The position numbers and the translations under genes were made by a program. From Peptococcaceae bacterium (GTDB lineage: Bacteria; Bacillota; Desulfitobacteriia; Desulfitobacteriales; Syntrophobotulaceae): 64,000 nucleotides of DNA. Positions 26,118 through 35,885 of this stretch are shown piece by piece; within the stretch, counting starts at the first letter, position 1; each line of letters begins with the position of its first letter. The stretch spans positions 30,706 to 94,705 of the forward strand of contig WRII01000003.1 of NCBI GenBank assembly GCA_009782825.1, given 5' to 3'. The notes under the pieces are model-generated. The model saw only the letters and a program-made list of their open reading frames with translations, had not been told where the DNA came from and made no database searches.

Positions 26118-26987
26118 ATGAGACCTGCTGAATTTGAATACCATGAATCCCGCACAGTTGAGGAGGCGCTCAGTTTTTTGCAGTTGCGCGGAGACGAAGG
26201 CGTCAAGGTTCTGGCTGGAGGGCTCAGCCTGGTTCCTATGATGAAGCTGAGGCTTGCGCAGCCGGCACACCTTGTGGATATCACCAAGATACCCACCTTG
26301 TCCTATATCGAGGAGAGCGGTAATGGGGGGTTGAGGATTGGGGCGCTCACCACTTATGCGGCTGTCTCCGGTTCGGAGCTGGTGCAAAAACGATGCCCCA
26401 TTCTTGCCGAGGTTACGGGAATCCTTGGCGACCCGCAGATCCGCAATGTGGGAACGATCGGCGGCAATATAAGCAACGCGGATCCGGCAAGTGATATTGG
26501 GCCGATGGCTCTCGCGCTGGATGTGGAAATGGGTATTGCCGGCCCTCAAGGAAGAAGGACAGTCAAGGCTGCCGATTTCTACGTAGATCTGTTTACGACA
26601 GCTCTTGATGCCGGGGAATTGCTTGTGGAGATTGTCATCCCCCCTCTGCCGTCCCAGACAGGTTTTTCGTACACGAAGCTGAACCAGAGGAGAGCGGATA
26701 TGGGTATTGTCAACGCTTTTTCGTCCGTCACTCTGGATGGGGATATTGTAAAGGACGTCAAAGTCACCGTGGGAGCTGTGGCGGCTACACCGGTCAGGGC
26801 GCTCCAGACCGAAAAGATTCTGAAAGGAAATGTTCTTACAGATGAATTGATCGTTGAGGCGGCGAACGCCGCGGCGGACGGAATCAAACCCGAAACAGAT
26901 GTGCACGCGACAGCCGAATATAGAACCGAGATGGTGAAGGTTTTGGTGAAGAGAACTCTGACACAAGCTGTTAAGAGAGCGAGGTAG
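26118..26987 (+). CDS. Molybdenum hydroxylase, FAD-binding subunit
   Basis: 289 residues of the CoxM/XdhB type. FAD-binding motifs VLAGGLSLVPMMKLRL (about 33-48) and TIGGNISNADPASD (about 113-126) are complete, and the C-terminal CO_deh_flav_C domain is present. It passes electrons from the 2Fe-2S subunit to the acceptor. It starts the operon FAD-FeS-Mo subunit and is the only FAD subunit in the window, so both Mo subunits probably share it. Ribosome site GAGAGGAG. Confidence 0.95.
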   Translation: MRPAEFEYHESRTVEEALSFLQLRGDEGVKVLAGGLSLVPMMKLRLAQPAHLVDITKIPTLSYIEESGNGGLRIGALTTYAAVSGSELVQKRCPILAEVTGILGDPQIRNVGTIGGNISNADPASDIGPMALALDVEMGIAGPQGRRTVKAADFYVDLFTTALDAGELLVEIVIPPLPSQTGFSYTKLNQRRADMGIVNAFSSVTLDGDIVKDVKVTVGAVAATPVRALQTEKILKGNVLTDELIVEAANAAADGIKPETDVHATAEYRTEMVKVLVKRTLTQAVKRAR

Positions 26988-26991
26988 GGAC

Positions 26992-27471
26992 ATGAAGAAA
27001 ACAATTACAATGACCGTCAATGGTCAGATCATGAAAGCCGAAGTAGAGCCGAGGACACTGTTGATTGATTGCCTGCGCGATCAACTGGGACTTTCCGGAG
27101 CCAAAGTTGGATGTGTGGTTGGCAAGTGCGGTGCGTGCACTATTATTCTCAACGGCCTTACGGTGAAATCATGCATGATGTTCGCGGTCCAGGCGGATGG
27201 CGCGGAGATCATGACTATTGAAGGATTGGCCGGTGATGGGGAACTCCATCCCATGCAGCAAGCTTTCACAGACAAATCTGCGGTGCAGTGTGGTTTTTGC
27301 ACTTCCGGAATGGTCCTTACGGCTACCCAACTCGCCAAGGATCACCCGAACGCCAGCGAAGAAGAGATCAAAGACGCGATTGGAGGCCACATCTGCAGGT
27401 GTACAGGGTATGTGGCGATAGTTGACGCGATCAAAGAAGGCTGCAAGAGAATGAGCGAACAACAAGGATAA
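26992..27471 (+). CDS. Molybdenum hydroxylase, 2Fe-2S subunit
   Basis: 159 residues of the CoxS/XdhC-type iron-sulfur subunit. The plant-type cluster is CVVGKCGAC (Cys41, 46, 49) plus Cys61; the second cluster is CGFCTSGM and CRCTGY. It relays electrons from the Mo site to FAD. The gene lies 4 bases after the FAD subunit and 15 before the Mo subunit. It is the only copy in the window, although two Mo-subunit genes exist. Confidence 0.96.
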   Translation: MKKTITMTVNGQIMKAEVEPRTLLIDCLRDQLGLSGAKVGCVVGKCGACTIILNGLTVKSCMMFAVQADGAEIMTIEGLAGDGELHPMQQAFTDKSAVQCGFCTSGMVLTATQLAKDHPNASEEEIKDAIGGHICRCTGYVAIVDAIKEGCKRMSEQQG

Positions 27472-27486
27472 AGAGGGGGTGATATT

Positions 27487-29901
27487 ATGGCTAAAAAATG
27501 GGTTGGAACAAGTATCAAGAGAAAAGAAGACGCGAGCATGCTTACAGGCGAAGCCACGTATGTAGATGACATGCAGTTACCGGGGATGCTTCATTGCGCC
27601 ATCCTGAGAAGCGACTATGCCCATGCCAACATTAAAAGTATTGATGTGAGCGAGGCAAGAAAACTCCCGGGTGTCATAGATATCATTACGGGAGAAGATG
27701 TGAAAGAGTATCCGCTGGCCGCGGCAGTTGAATTCGCCCATTTTGACTTGAAATCGCCGGTCAAACAAGCCTATTTGCTGGCGGTAGACAGAGCCCTTTA
27801 CGCCGGTCAGCCTATAGCCGCCGTGGCTGCAGTTGACAAATATATTGCGGAAGACGCGCTTGATCTTATCCAAGTCCACTATGAGCCGCTCACCCCAGTT
27901 GTCAGCATGGAGCAAGCCTTAAGTGAGGACGCTCCGTTGATCTATGAGGAATGGGGAGATAATGTTCAAATGCAAGTTCCTTCAAAAGCCGGGGATGTGG
28001 ACGCGGCTTTTGCGGAAGCGGATCGGGTTATCAAGGTTAAGATTGGCGAGCATCGCTACTGTGCCTTCCCCTTGGAAGGACGGGCAGCCATTGCGGACTA
28101 CAAGCCAAGAACAGGGAAGCTGCATACATGGATATCCTCTCAGGCCAGCAGCGCGCCCCGGGCCAATTTTGCCAAAACTCTCAAGATTCCGGAGCAAAAT
28201 GTCAGCGTTACAGTTCCTCATGTGGGGGGGGCGTTTGGAACCAAGTTGAATTGGTCTGTCGAAACCATTCCTTGTCTCCTTTCGAAGAGAACAGGACGCC
28301 CGGTGAAGTATGTGGAAAACAAGATAGAGACTTTTACCATCGGACCGCACGCCAGGGATTATGTTTTTAACGGAGAGGTTGCCTGCAAAAATGACGGCAC
28401 GATACTTGGCGTTAAAGCAGACGTGATGTTTGACCTTGGCATAGAGAGTTCCTATCGCGGAACCGCTATCGCCAAATGTGTAATTTTGCTGAAGACCTTT
28501 TTGGGACAGTACAAGATTAAGAACTACTCTTTCTTGTCAAGAGCCATCGTCACAAACAAGGCGTTCCAGTGTTCATACCGGGCCTTCGGCAAAGAACAGG
28601 GGAGCCGCTTCATCGAAAGAATCATGAATATTGTGGCCAGGGAACTTGGGATTTCGCCGGAGGAAATTCGCCTGAAAAACTACATTCAACCGGAGGAATT
28701 CCCCTATAGAACCACGAGCGGCGCTCTGTATGACAGCGGCGACTATCCTGGGACACTGAAACGTGTTCTGGAAATGGCTGACATCCCTTCCTTGAGAAAA
28801 GAACAGGCGCGGTTGGAAGAGGAAGGACGATATCTGATGGGTATTGGAATAGCCTCTTTTGTGCAGCCTTCGGGATCCGCCGTCCCTGACGGGTACTTGA
28901 ATGGCATGGAGGGCGCTACCTTAAAGCTCTTGCCGGAAGGAGGGTTTATCCTATCCACAGCGCACTGCACCTTAGGGCAGGGAATAGAGACCACCCTTTC
29001 ACAGGTGGTGGCGGACGAATTCACGGTCACTCCGGAGGATGTGAGGGTCATCATCGGAGACTCAGATAAGGCGCCTTACAGCTCAGGCGGATTCGCCAGC
29101 AGAGGAGCCGCGTGGGTGGTCGGCGCAGCCGTCACCGTTTCACGGAAGCTGAAAGAGAAGGTGTTGAGATTCGGTGCGCACGTGCTGAAGGTGGAAGCAG
29201 ATGAAGTTGAACTCAAAGATGGAAAGATCCAGGTCAAGAGGGATCCCGCCAAATCGGTGAGCCTTCATGAGCTGGCAACAAGCGTGCACTTCTGGCCAGG
29301 CGCTATTGGTGTTCTTCCTGACGAATTTCTCTATACAGACCCCAGTCTTGATGCCACAGCGTACTGGACGGCGCCCAATCCTCCGGTCAGCTGGGCCGCG
29401 CCCATAAATCTATACTGCACCCATCCCAATGGGGCCGAGGTATCAACCATCCTTATTGATAAGGAGACCGGAAAGATCACTGTGCCGAAACGTTTCGTCG
29501 TCTATGATTGCGGAACCCTGATTAACCCGGATATTGTCAAACATCAATATATAGGGGGCGCTCTTCAGGGTATCAACGGGATCCTGAACGAGGAACTTTG
29601 CTATGACGAAAATGGTCAGCTTACGACGACAACCTATATGGACTATCTGATACCGGGTTCTCATGAAATGCTTGGGGAAACCGTGTTTGAGCACCAGGAG
29701 ACTCCGTCGCCGTTCACTCCTCTGGGGTGTAAGGGAATGGGTGAAGCGGGAACGTTTTGCTCCGTATCGAGTGTTATGAATGCGGTAGAAGACGCCTTGG
29801 GAATTACCATAACGAAAACTCCCTTGAAGCCGCAAACCGTGCTCGATTACGTTAAAGAAGCCATGGAAAAAGGAACCCTAAACAGAAGAAGGGAATGGTA
29901 A
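27487..29901 (+). CDS. Molybdenum hydroxylase, Mo-binding subunit (copy 1)
   Basis: 804 residues of the xanthine dehydrogenase/aldehyde oxidase family. Seen are VGGAFGTK (Mo-cofactor region), QCSYRAFGKE (substrate-pocket Arg region), GIETTLSQVVADE and the catalytic glutamate Glu753 in GCKGMGEAGT. The CO dehydrogenase signature AYRCSFR is absent, so this is not CODH. The yqeB/yqeC/selD context suggests a labile selenium ligand at Mo (no selenocysteine codon). It hydroxylates an unknown heterocycle, aldehyde or purine-like compound. About 80% alike to the copy at 33461. Confidence 0.93.
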   Translation: MAKKWVGTSIKRKEDASMLTGEATYVDDMQLPGMLHCAILRSDYAHANIKSIDVSEARKLPGVIDIITGEDVKEYPLAAAVEFAHFDLKSPVKQAYLLAVDRALYAGQPIAAVAAVDKYIAEDALDLIQVHYEPLTPVVSMEQALSEDAPLIYEEWGDNVQMQVPSKAGDVDAAFAEADRVIKVKIGEHRYCAFPLEGRAAIADYKPRTGKLHTWISSQASSAPRANFAKTLKIPEQNVSVTVPHVGGAFGTKLNWSVETIPCLLSKRTGRPVKYVENKIETFTIGPHARDYVFNGEVACKNDGTILGVKADVMFDLGIESSYRGTAIAKCVILLKTFLGQYKIKNYSFLSRAIVTNKAFQCSYRAFGKEQGSRFIERIMNIVARELGISPEEIRLKNYIQPEEFPYRTTSGALYDSGDYPGTLKRVLEMADIPSLRKEQARLEEEGRYLMGIGIASFVQPSGSAVPDGYLNGMEGATLKLLPEGGFILSTAHCTLGQGIETTLSQVVADEFTVTPEDVRVIIGDSDKAPYSSGGFASRGAAWVVGAAVTVSRKLKEKVLRFGAHVLKVEADEVELKDGKIQVKRDPAKSVSLHELATSVHFWPGAIGVLPDEFLYTDPSLDATAYWTAPNPPVSWAAPINLYCTHPNGAEVSTILIDKETGKITVPKRFVVYDCGTLINPDIVKHQYIGGALQGINGILNEELCYDENGQLTTTTYMDYLIPGSHEMLGETVFEHQETPSPFTPLGCKGMGEAGTFCSVSSVMNAVEDALGITITKTPLKPQTVLDYVKEAMEKGTLNRRREW

Positions 29902-30731
29902 AAAATATGAAGAAGTGGAAAGTCAAACTCTTATATATGGGTCACTCTTATGGGCGAAAAGGCCAAATTACTCCCAACCTTGACCCAGATTTATGGATAG
30001 AGATTCCTTTTTGGTCCGTTCTTCTTCAGGCAGATGGCCGCAATATCCTTGTAGATTCAGGATGTAACGAACGTTTTGTGAAGGGGGGAAAAGGGTTTGC
30101 CGGGATGGACTTTTACGTCGGAAGAAAGTATTTAGACGCGGCGCTGAAAGACGCGAACATTACCCCGGAGGAAATCGATACCGTGGTCTACACCCATCTG
30201 CATAATGATCACGCGGCGTTCTCCTATTTGTTCAAAAACGCACGAATCATTGCCCAGAAGAAAGAGTGGGCTACCCTTCTTAATCCTCTTCCGTCGATGC
30301 TGGAGAGAAGAGATTATGACTTAGAGGCAATCCCGGAACTTAAGACAACAAATATGATCCTCATCGATGGGGATATGGATCTTACGGAGGGTGTCCGGCT
30401 GATCGCGACCCCAGGGCATACTGCCGGGAGCATGTCTGTGGCGGTCAATACGAGCAAGGGTGTGGTAGCATTTGTCGCGGATCATTTCCACTTCCATTGT
30501 ATGGCATTTCCCCGCATGACGGAAATAATCGATTTTCATGGAAAAGTACAAAAAATCACACCGGCGCCTGAAGTGTATGCGGACACCTTCCTGCCCAGCA
30601 GTATTATTTACAACCACTATGATTGGTATGACAGCAGCTACAAAATCAAGGCGATTGTAGAAAAATACGAGCCGGGATATATTCTCGCAGGCCATGAACC
30701 CGGACTCATGTACACCTTCAAAGGGGCATAG
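29895..30731 (+). CDS. Metallo-beta-lactamase fold hydrolase (N-acyl homoserine lactonase family)
   Basis: 278 residues. Dizinc ligands: THLHNDHAA (HxHxDH), PGHTAGS, ADHFHF and LAGHEPG. The fold and spacing fit the lactonase subgroup, which opens lactone rings; here it more probably acts on a pathway lactone or cyclic ester than on a quorum signal (inference). It overlaps the end of the Mo subunit gene by 7 bases if ATG 29895 is used; ATG 29907 is an alternative. Its last ~17 codons have a relic copy after the second hydroxylase (36386-36436). Confidence 0.88.
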   Translation: MVKNMKKWKVKLLYMGHSYGRKGQITPNLDPDLWIEIPFWSVLLQADGRNILVDSGCNERFVKGGKGFAGMDFYVGRKYLDAALKDANITPEEIDTVVYTHLHNDHAAFSYLFKNARIIAQKKEWATLLNPLPSMLERRDYDLEAIPELKTTNMILIDGDMDLTEGVRLIATPGHTAGSMSVAVNTSKGVVAFVADHFHFHCMAFPRMTEIIDFHGKVQKITPAPEVYADTFLPSSIIYNHYDWYDSSYKIKAIVEKYEPGYILAGHEPGLMYTFKGA

Positions 30732-30771
30732 AGGAGATCAAAAAACTCAGTGAGGATAGAGGGGGGTTCAT

Positions 30772-31626
30772 GTGAACGCTAAAAGAAAAAATGAACTGAA
30801 GAAATTTGCGACACGCATAAGAATTGAAACAATGAAGGAGTTTAAAGCAAGTGGCTTTGGTCATATCGGTGGGGCGCTTTCAATGGTGGACCTTTTGTCA
30901 GTTCTTTACAGCGGGATCATGAAGATTGATCCTCAAAGACCTGACTGGGACGGCAGGGACAGGCTCGTGATATCAAAAGGGCACGCCGGCCCCTCTCTTT
31001 ATGCGACATTGGCTCTCAAGGGTTATTTCCCGCTGAATTGGCTTGTGACTTTAAACAAACCGCACACGCGCCTTCCCAGCCATTGCGACCGCACTAAAAC
31101 ACCGGGAGTCGATATGACCACCGGAGCGTTGGGACAGGGAATATCCACAGCTCTGGGCATGGCTTTGGGGTTTAAACTTGATGGAAAAGACAACAGAGTC
31201 TATGTTGTGCTTGGAGACGGCGAATGTGATGAGGGACAAATCTGGGAAGGCGCGCTGTTCAGCGCACACCATCAGCTGGACAATCTTATTGTGTTTGTTG
31301 ACAACAACGGAAAGCAGCTTGACGGGTACACCGATGATGTTCTTAAGCTGGGCGATCTTGCCGCGAAATTCGCTGAATTCGGATGGGCGGCGCAAACGGT
31401 TGATGGCGGCGACATCGAACAGATCGAATCGGCCATAGAAACTGCCAAAGAGACAAAAGGGAAACCGTCATGCCTCGTTCTAAAAACGATCAAAGGCGCG
31501 GGCATCAAAGAGTTTGAAGAGATGCAGGCAAACCACCACATCATTCTCAGTGCCGAAATGGCAGACAAAGCTCTCAAGGATTTGAACGATCTTATGAATG
31601 CATTGAATGAGGAGGTTGTTGTGTAG
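30772..31626 (+). CDS. Transketolase, N-terminal (TPP-binding) subunit
   Basis: 284 residues with the split-transketolase pattern: GHIGGALSMVD, ISKGHAGPSLYA, GALGQGIS and the thiamine diphosphate motif GDGECDEGQIWEGALFSAHH (ending DNN). Transfers two-carbon ketol units. The start is GTG. It overlaps the C-terminal subunit gene by one base. The presence inside a hydroxylase operon suggests a pathway step on a ketose-like intermediate or a specialised acyloin reaction; the substrate is unknown. Confidence 0.93.
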   Translation: MNAKRKNELKKFATRIRIETMKEFKASGFGHIGGALSMVDLLSVLYSGIMKIDPQRPDWDGRDRLVISKGHAGPSLYATLALKGYFPLNWLVTLNKPHTRLPSHCDRTKTPGVDMTTGALGQGISTALGMALGFKLDGKDNRVYVVLGDGECDEGQIWEGALFSAHHQLDNLIVFVDNNGKQLDGYTDDVLKLGDLAAKFAEFGWAAQTVDGGDIEQIESAIETAKETKGKPSCLVLKTIKGAGIKEFEEMQANHHIILSAEMADKALKDLNDLMNALNEEVVV

Positions 31627-32600
31627 TGGCGTATAGCATAATATACAACGGCAGCGATGAGAAACAGACCCACAAAGAAGTATTTGGCAAAACTATGGTC
31701 GAATTGGCCGATGCAGACCCTGATGTAATATGCCTTGATGCGGATCTGATGAATTCATCGGGTCTGGTGAAATTCGCAGCGTCTCATCCCATGAGGGCCA
31801 TTAATTGTGGAATCCAGGAAGCCAACATGATTGGGGTCGCGGCAGGCCTCTCCGCTGTTGGCAAAAAACCATACGCCCACTCATTCGGTCCGTTTGCATC
31901 AAGGCGATGCTTTGATCAGGTGTTTTTATCAGTAGCGTACTCACAAAACAGCGTCAGGATAATCGGAAGCGACGCCGGTGTAACCGCGGCGTATAACGGC
32001 GGGACACACATGCCTTTTGAGGATATGGCTTTGATGCGGGCCGTTCCGGGCTCAACCGTTATTGACATTACCGACGCCGTTATGCTGAGAGCGATTCTGA
32101 AGTCGGTTAAGGACCGGCCCGGTCTGACCTACATCCGCTCAACCAGAAAGTCTTTTAAAGCGGTTTTTGGGGAAGGCTCCGAATTCGAGATAGGGAAGGG
32201 CATCCTGTTAAGAGACGGGAAAGATGCTGCCGTCATCGCGAGTGGTCTGCTTGTCGGCGAGGCTATGCAGGCTGCGGAAGTGCTTGAAAAAGAAGGGATT
32301 TCGCTGAGGGTGGTCAACATGTTTACAGTCAAGCCCCTTGATCAGGAATTGGTCATAAAATGCGCACAGGAAACAGGGGCCATCGTCGTCGCGGAAAATC
32401 ACAATGTGATCGGCGGACTGTGCAGCGCCGTTGCGGATGTGATCGTCAGAACCTGTCCGATACCGATGGAGTTTGTGGGTGTGAACGATGAATTTGGAGA
32501 AGTCGGACCCCAAGATTATCTGATGCAGAGATTCGGGCTCACCGCCGCCGCCATCGTCGAAAAGGTCAAGGCGGTGCTGGGGAGAAAGAGAACAGAATGA
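31626..32600 (+). CDS. Transketolase, C-terminal subunit
   Basis: 324 residues: pyrimidine-binding domain (NCGIQEANMIGVAAGLSAVG, with the catalytic Glu) and the transketolase C-terminal domain. It forms the active dimer with the N-terminal subunit. GTG start one base inside the previous stop (TAGTG). The next gene, mocA, overlaps its stop as ATGA, so the transketolase pair and cofactor maturation are translationally linked. Confidence 0.93.
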   Translation: MAYSIIYNGSDEKQTHKEVFGKTMVELADADPDVICLDADLMNSSGLVKFAASHPMRAINCGIQEANMIGVAAGLSAVGKKPYAHSFGPFASRRCFDQVFLSVAYSQNSVRIIGSDAGVTAAYNGGTHMPFEDMALMRAVPGSTVIDITDAVMLRAILKSVKDRPGLTYIRSTRKSFKAVFGEGSEFEIGKGILLRDGKDAAVIASGLLVGEAMQAAEVLEKEGISLRVVNMFTVKPLDQELVIKCAQETGAIVVAENHNVIGGLCSAVADVIVRTCPIPMEFVGVNDEFGEVGPQDYLMQRFGLTAAAIVEKVKAVLGRKRTE

Positions 32601-33181
32601 AGGAAGCTTCCAGGGTCAGTGCAATCCTGCTTGCGGCAGGACTCTCTCGCAGAATGGGCCGGGATAAGCTGTTGCTGCCTTACCGGGGAAAACCACTTAT
32701 CAGTCATGCTCTCAGCTTGATTTCAAACCTTGCTTTCCACGAGAAAATAGTGGTCACGACCCAGGCGCGCTTATCTCAAATTTCACTTCCTGAAGGTATC
32801 ACTGCGGTTGTTAATCCATGCCCTGAAAACGGCCAGAGTGAAAGCGTCAGATTGGGAGTCGCTGCCGCTGCGGGTGACGCATATATGTTTTTTTCATCTG
32901 ATCAGCCCCTTTTAGACCGTGAGACATCAGAATTCCTGCTCAGCCATATGGATGGAACCCATATTATTTATCCCTCAGTAGAGGGTGTTCCTCGCTTACC
33001 AATCATTTTTCCCGCTCATTTTCGCAAGGATTTTCTGGTATTAAGGGGGGATCAAGGCGGTCGGAAAATTCGTGACGCGAATCCTGATCAATGCCTGCCC
33101 TTGGAGCTTCCGGCACAAGCATCCTTGCTGTTGGATGTGGATACCTGGGAAGACTATACGATGCTGTTGGCTGATCTTTGA
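32597..33181 (+). CDS. mocA: MocA-type molybdenum cofactor nucleotidyltransferase
   Basis: 194 residues of the MobA-like NTP transferase family: LAAGLSRRMGRDKLLLPYRG (residues 12-31), the VNPCPENGQSESVRLG segment and the FFSSDQPLL metal site. MocA/YgfJ transfers CMP to molybdopterin to form the dinucleotide cofactor needed by xanthine dehydrogenase-family enzymes. It belongs to the marker set of selenium-dependent hydroxylases. Last gene of the first hydroxylase operon. Confidence 0.92.
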   Translation: MKEASRVSAILLAAGLSRRMGRDKLLLPYRGKPLISHALSLISNLAFHEKIVVTTQARLSQISLPEGITAVVNPCPENGQSESVRLGVAAAAGDAYMFFSSDQPLLDRETSEFLLSHMDGTHIIYPSVEGVPRLPIIFPAHFRKDFLVLRGDQGGRKIRDANPDQCLPLELPAQASLLLDVDTWEDYTMLLADL

Positions 33182-33273
33182 AGATGTGCGCCTCCGCGAA
33201 AATTAGGGAAAATTTGGAATGAAGAAATCTGGAGAAATCTGAAGAAATCCAGGAAATTATCCTCAGGAAGACG

Positions 33274-33323
33274 TTGACAAACAAAAAGCATCACATTATA
33301 ATTTTATATAGATAATCGATTAT
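33274..33323 (+). promoter_or_regulatory. Promoter and operator of the second hydroxylase operon (duplicated)
   Basis: TTGACA (33274-33279), 17 bp, TATAAT (33297-33302), palindrome ATAATCGATTAT (33312-33323). Spacing and flanks (ACAAAAAGC, ATTTTATATAG) match 25964-26013, so promoter and gene were copied together. The remaining leader to 33460 holds no gene. Confidence 0.85.
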
Positions 33324-33460
33324 TTATTATAAAATATTTGGAGACACACGGTTAACTGACTGAGGGGATGGGAGGGAGCCAGGATCAATACCTATCTGGA
33401 AGTCCATTAGAGATATTTTTCACAAAGTCAGTGTCCCCGACGTGAAGGAGAGGTGGTATT

Positions 33461-35857
33461 ATGCCTAAAAAATGGGTTGGAACAAGCATCAAGAGAAAAG
33501 AAGATGAGAGCATGCTTACAGGCGAGGCCGTGTATGTAGACGACATACACTTGCCGGGAATGCTGCATTGTGCAATCCTTAGAAGTGATTATGCCCATGC
33601 CAACATTAAAAGCATTGATGTTAGCGAGGCCAAAAAGCTTCCGGGTGTTATTGAGATTATTACCGGGGAAGACGTGAAAGAGTATCCCCTGACCCCAGGA
33701 GTGGAAAAATCGGCATTTAAGATGAAATCGCCGGCCAAGTACGCCTATCCACTGGCGCTAGGCAAGGTTATCTATGCCGGTCAGCCTATAGCCGCTGTGG
33801 CCGCGGTTGACAAATACATTGCGGAAGACGCCCTTGATCTTATTCGCGTCCAGTACGAGCCGCTCACTCCGATTACCAACATGGAACAGGCGTTGAGTGA
33901 GGATGCGCCCCTGATTTATCCGGAATGGGAGGGCAATGTTCAGCTGGAAATTCCTACGAAAGCCGGGGATGTGGACGCGGCTTTTGCAGAAGCGGATCGG
34001 GTCATCAAGGTCAAGATCGGTGAGCACCGCTACGGGTCATTCCAATTGGAAGGCAGGGCGGCCATAGCAGACTACAAGCCCAGAGCAGGCACCTTACATG
34101 TATGGTTATCATCTCAGGCCAGCAGCGCGCCACGAGCTTACTTCGCCAGAACACTTAAGATCCCTGAGCAAAAGGTCAACGTTACGGTTCCCTGTGTGGG
34201 CGGCGCTTTCGGAACCAAGCTGAATTGGTCTGTTGAGACCCTTCCCTGCCTCCTTTCCATGAAAACAGCGCGTCCGGTCAAATATATAGAAAACAAGATT
34301 GAAACCATCACCATCGGGCCTCACGCCAGGGATTTCGTTTATCACGGAGAGATTGCCTGCAAAAACGATGGTACGATACTTGGTATCAAAGCAGACGTGA
34401 TGTATGACGCCGGTGTAGAGTGTTCGTACCGCGGAACAGCTGCTGCCAAATGCTTAATCATGATGAGATATTTCTTAGGACAGTACAAGATCAATCACTA
34501 CACCTTTTTGGCAAGAGCAGTTGTAACAAACAAAGCGTTCCAGTGTTCATACCGCGCTTTCGGCAAAGAGGCCGGGAGCCGCTTTGCCGAGAGAATGATT
34601 AATATCGTGGCCAGAGAACTCGGGATCTCCCAAGAGGAGATTCGGTTGAAGAACTTCATTCAACCGGAAGAGTTCCCCTATAGGACTGCCTCGGGCGCTC
34701 TGTATGACAGCGGCGACTATCCGGGAACACTGAAGCGCGTTCTAAAATTGGCGGATATCCCTTCTTTGAGAGAAGAACAAGCTCGCCTGAAGGAAGAAGG
34801 AAGATATCTGATGGGGATTGGGATAGCCTCTTTTGTGCAGCCTGCGGGAGCTGCCGTACCTGAGGGCTACTTGAACGGCATGGAGGGCGCGACCTTAAAG
34901 CTCATGCCGGAAGGGGGATTTAAGCTGTTAACGGCACACTGTACCATGGGGCAGGGAATCATGACCACTTTGGCGCAGGTTGTTGCGGACGAATTCGCGG
35001 TGACTCCGGGGGATGTGAATATCATCGTCGGGGATGCAGATAAGGCGCCTATCAGCATGGGCGGGTTCTCCAGCAGGGGAGCCGCATGGGTTGTCGGGGC
35101 AGTCGTTACAGTCTCGCGGAAGCTGAAAGAAAAAGTGTTGAAGGTTGGCGCGCACATGCTGAAAGTGGAAAAAGGAGAAGTCGAACTGAGTGAAGGGAAG
35201 GTTCAAGTCAAGAATGATCCTTCACAGTCTCTGACCCTTCAAGAACTTGCGACGACCGTGCATTTCTGGCCGGGTCCTTTGAATGTCCTTCCTGCTGATC
35301 TGCTCTATACAGATCCCAGCCTGGATGCGACAGCTTATTGGACAGCGCCAAATCCTCCGGTCAGCTGGACAGTCCCCTCTAACCTGTACGCGACCCATCC
35401 TAATGGTGCAGAAGTGGCAACAGTCCTGATCGATAAGGAAACCGGAGTGATCACTGTCCCGAAACATTTTGTTATCTATGATTGCGGCACCCTGATCAAC
35501 CCTGATATTGTGAAACATCAATATATAGGAGGAAGCCTTCAGGGCATCAACGGCATTCTGAACGAAGAAATCTGCTACGATGAAAATGCGCAGCCTACAA
35601 CCACGAGCTATATGGACTATCTGATACCGGGATCTCACGAAATGATTGGGAAGACTGTGTTTGAGCACCAAGAGACCCCATCGCCGTTCACTCCTCTCGG
35701 GTGTAAGGGTATGGGCGAAGCAGGGACATTTGGTTCCATATCAAGTGTCATGAATGCCGTGGAAGATGCCTTGGGAATTACAATTACGAAAACCCCCCTG
35801 AAACCGCACACCATGCTCGCCTATATCAAAGAGGCGCAGGAAAAAGGTACCCTATAA
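33461..35857 (+). CDS. Molybdenum hydroxylase, Mo-binding subunit (copy 2)
   Basis: 798 residues, close paralogue of the gene at 27487. All cofactor motifs are kept (VGGAFGTK, QCSYRAFGKE, Glu753 in GCKGMGEAGT). Differences occur near the active site: VPCVGGAF here for VPHVGGAF, and EAGTFGS for EAGTFCS, so the substrate range may differ. No FAD or 2Fe-2S subunit follows; it must borrow those of copy 1. It heads an operon with a CoxG-like gene and an MFS transporter. GGAGAGG ribosome site. Confidence 0.93.
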   Translation: MPKKWVGTSIKRKEDESMLTGEAVYVDDIHLPGMLHCAILRSDYAHANIKSIDVSEAKKLPGVIEIITGEDVKEYPLTPGVEKSAFKMKSPAKYAYPLALGKVIYAGQPIAAVAAVDKYIAEDALDLIRVQYEPLTPITNMEQALSEDAPLIYPEWEGNVQLEIPTKAGDVDAAFAEADRVIKVKIGEHRYGSFQLEGRAAIADYKPRAGTLHVWLSSQASSAPRAYFARTLKIPEQKVNVTVPCVGGAFGTKLNWSVETLPCLLSMKTARPVKYIENKIETITIGPHARDFVYHGEIACKNDGTILGIKADVMYDAGVECSYRGTAAAKCLIMMRYFLGQYKINHYTFLARAVVTNKAFQCSYRAFGKEAGSRFAERMINIVARELGISQEEIRLKNFIQPEEFPYRTASGALYDSGDYPGTLKRVLKLADIPSLREEQARLKEEGRYLMGIGIASFVQPAGAAVPEGYLNGMEGATLKLMPEGGFKLLTAHCTMGQGIMTTLAQVVADEFAVTPGDVNIIVGDADKAPISMGGFSSRGAAWVVGAVVTVSRKLKEKVLKVGAHMLKVEKGEVELSEGKVQVKNDPSQSLTLQELATTVHFWPGPLNVLPADLLYTDPSLDATAYWTAPNPPVSWTVPSNLYATHPNGAEVATVLIDKETGVITVPKHFVIYDCGTLINPDIVKHQYIGGSLQGINGILNEEICYDENAQPTTTSYMDYLIPGSHEMIGKTVFEHQETPSPFTPLGCKGMGEAGTFGSISSVMNAVEDALGITITKTPLKPHTMLAYIKEAQEKGTL

Positions 35858-35885
35858 ATAAAAAGCACTGAACGGAGGGAAAACA

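Noticed and set aside
27487..35857. CO dehydrogenase large subunits (CoxL)
   Set aside because: CoxM/CoxS/CoxG-like neighbours suggest it, but the AYRCSFR active-site loop is missing in both; QCSYRAFGKE is present, so they are other hydroxylases.
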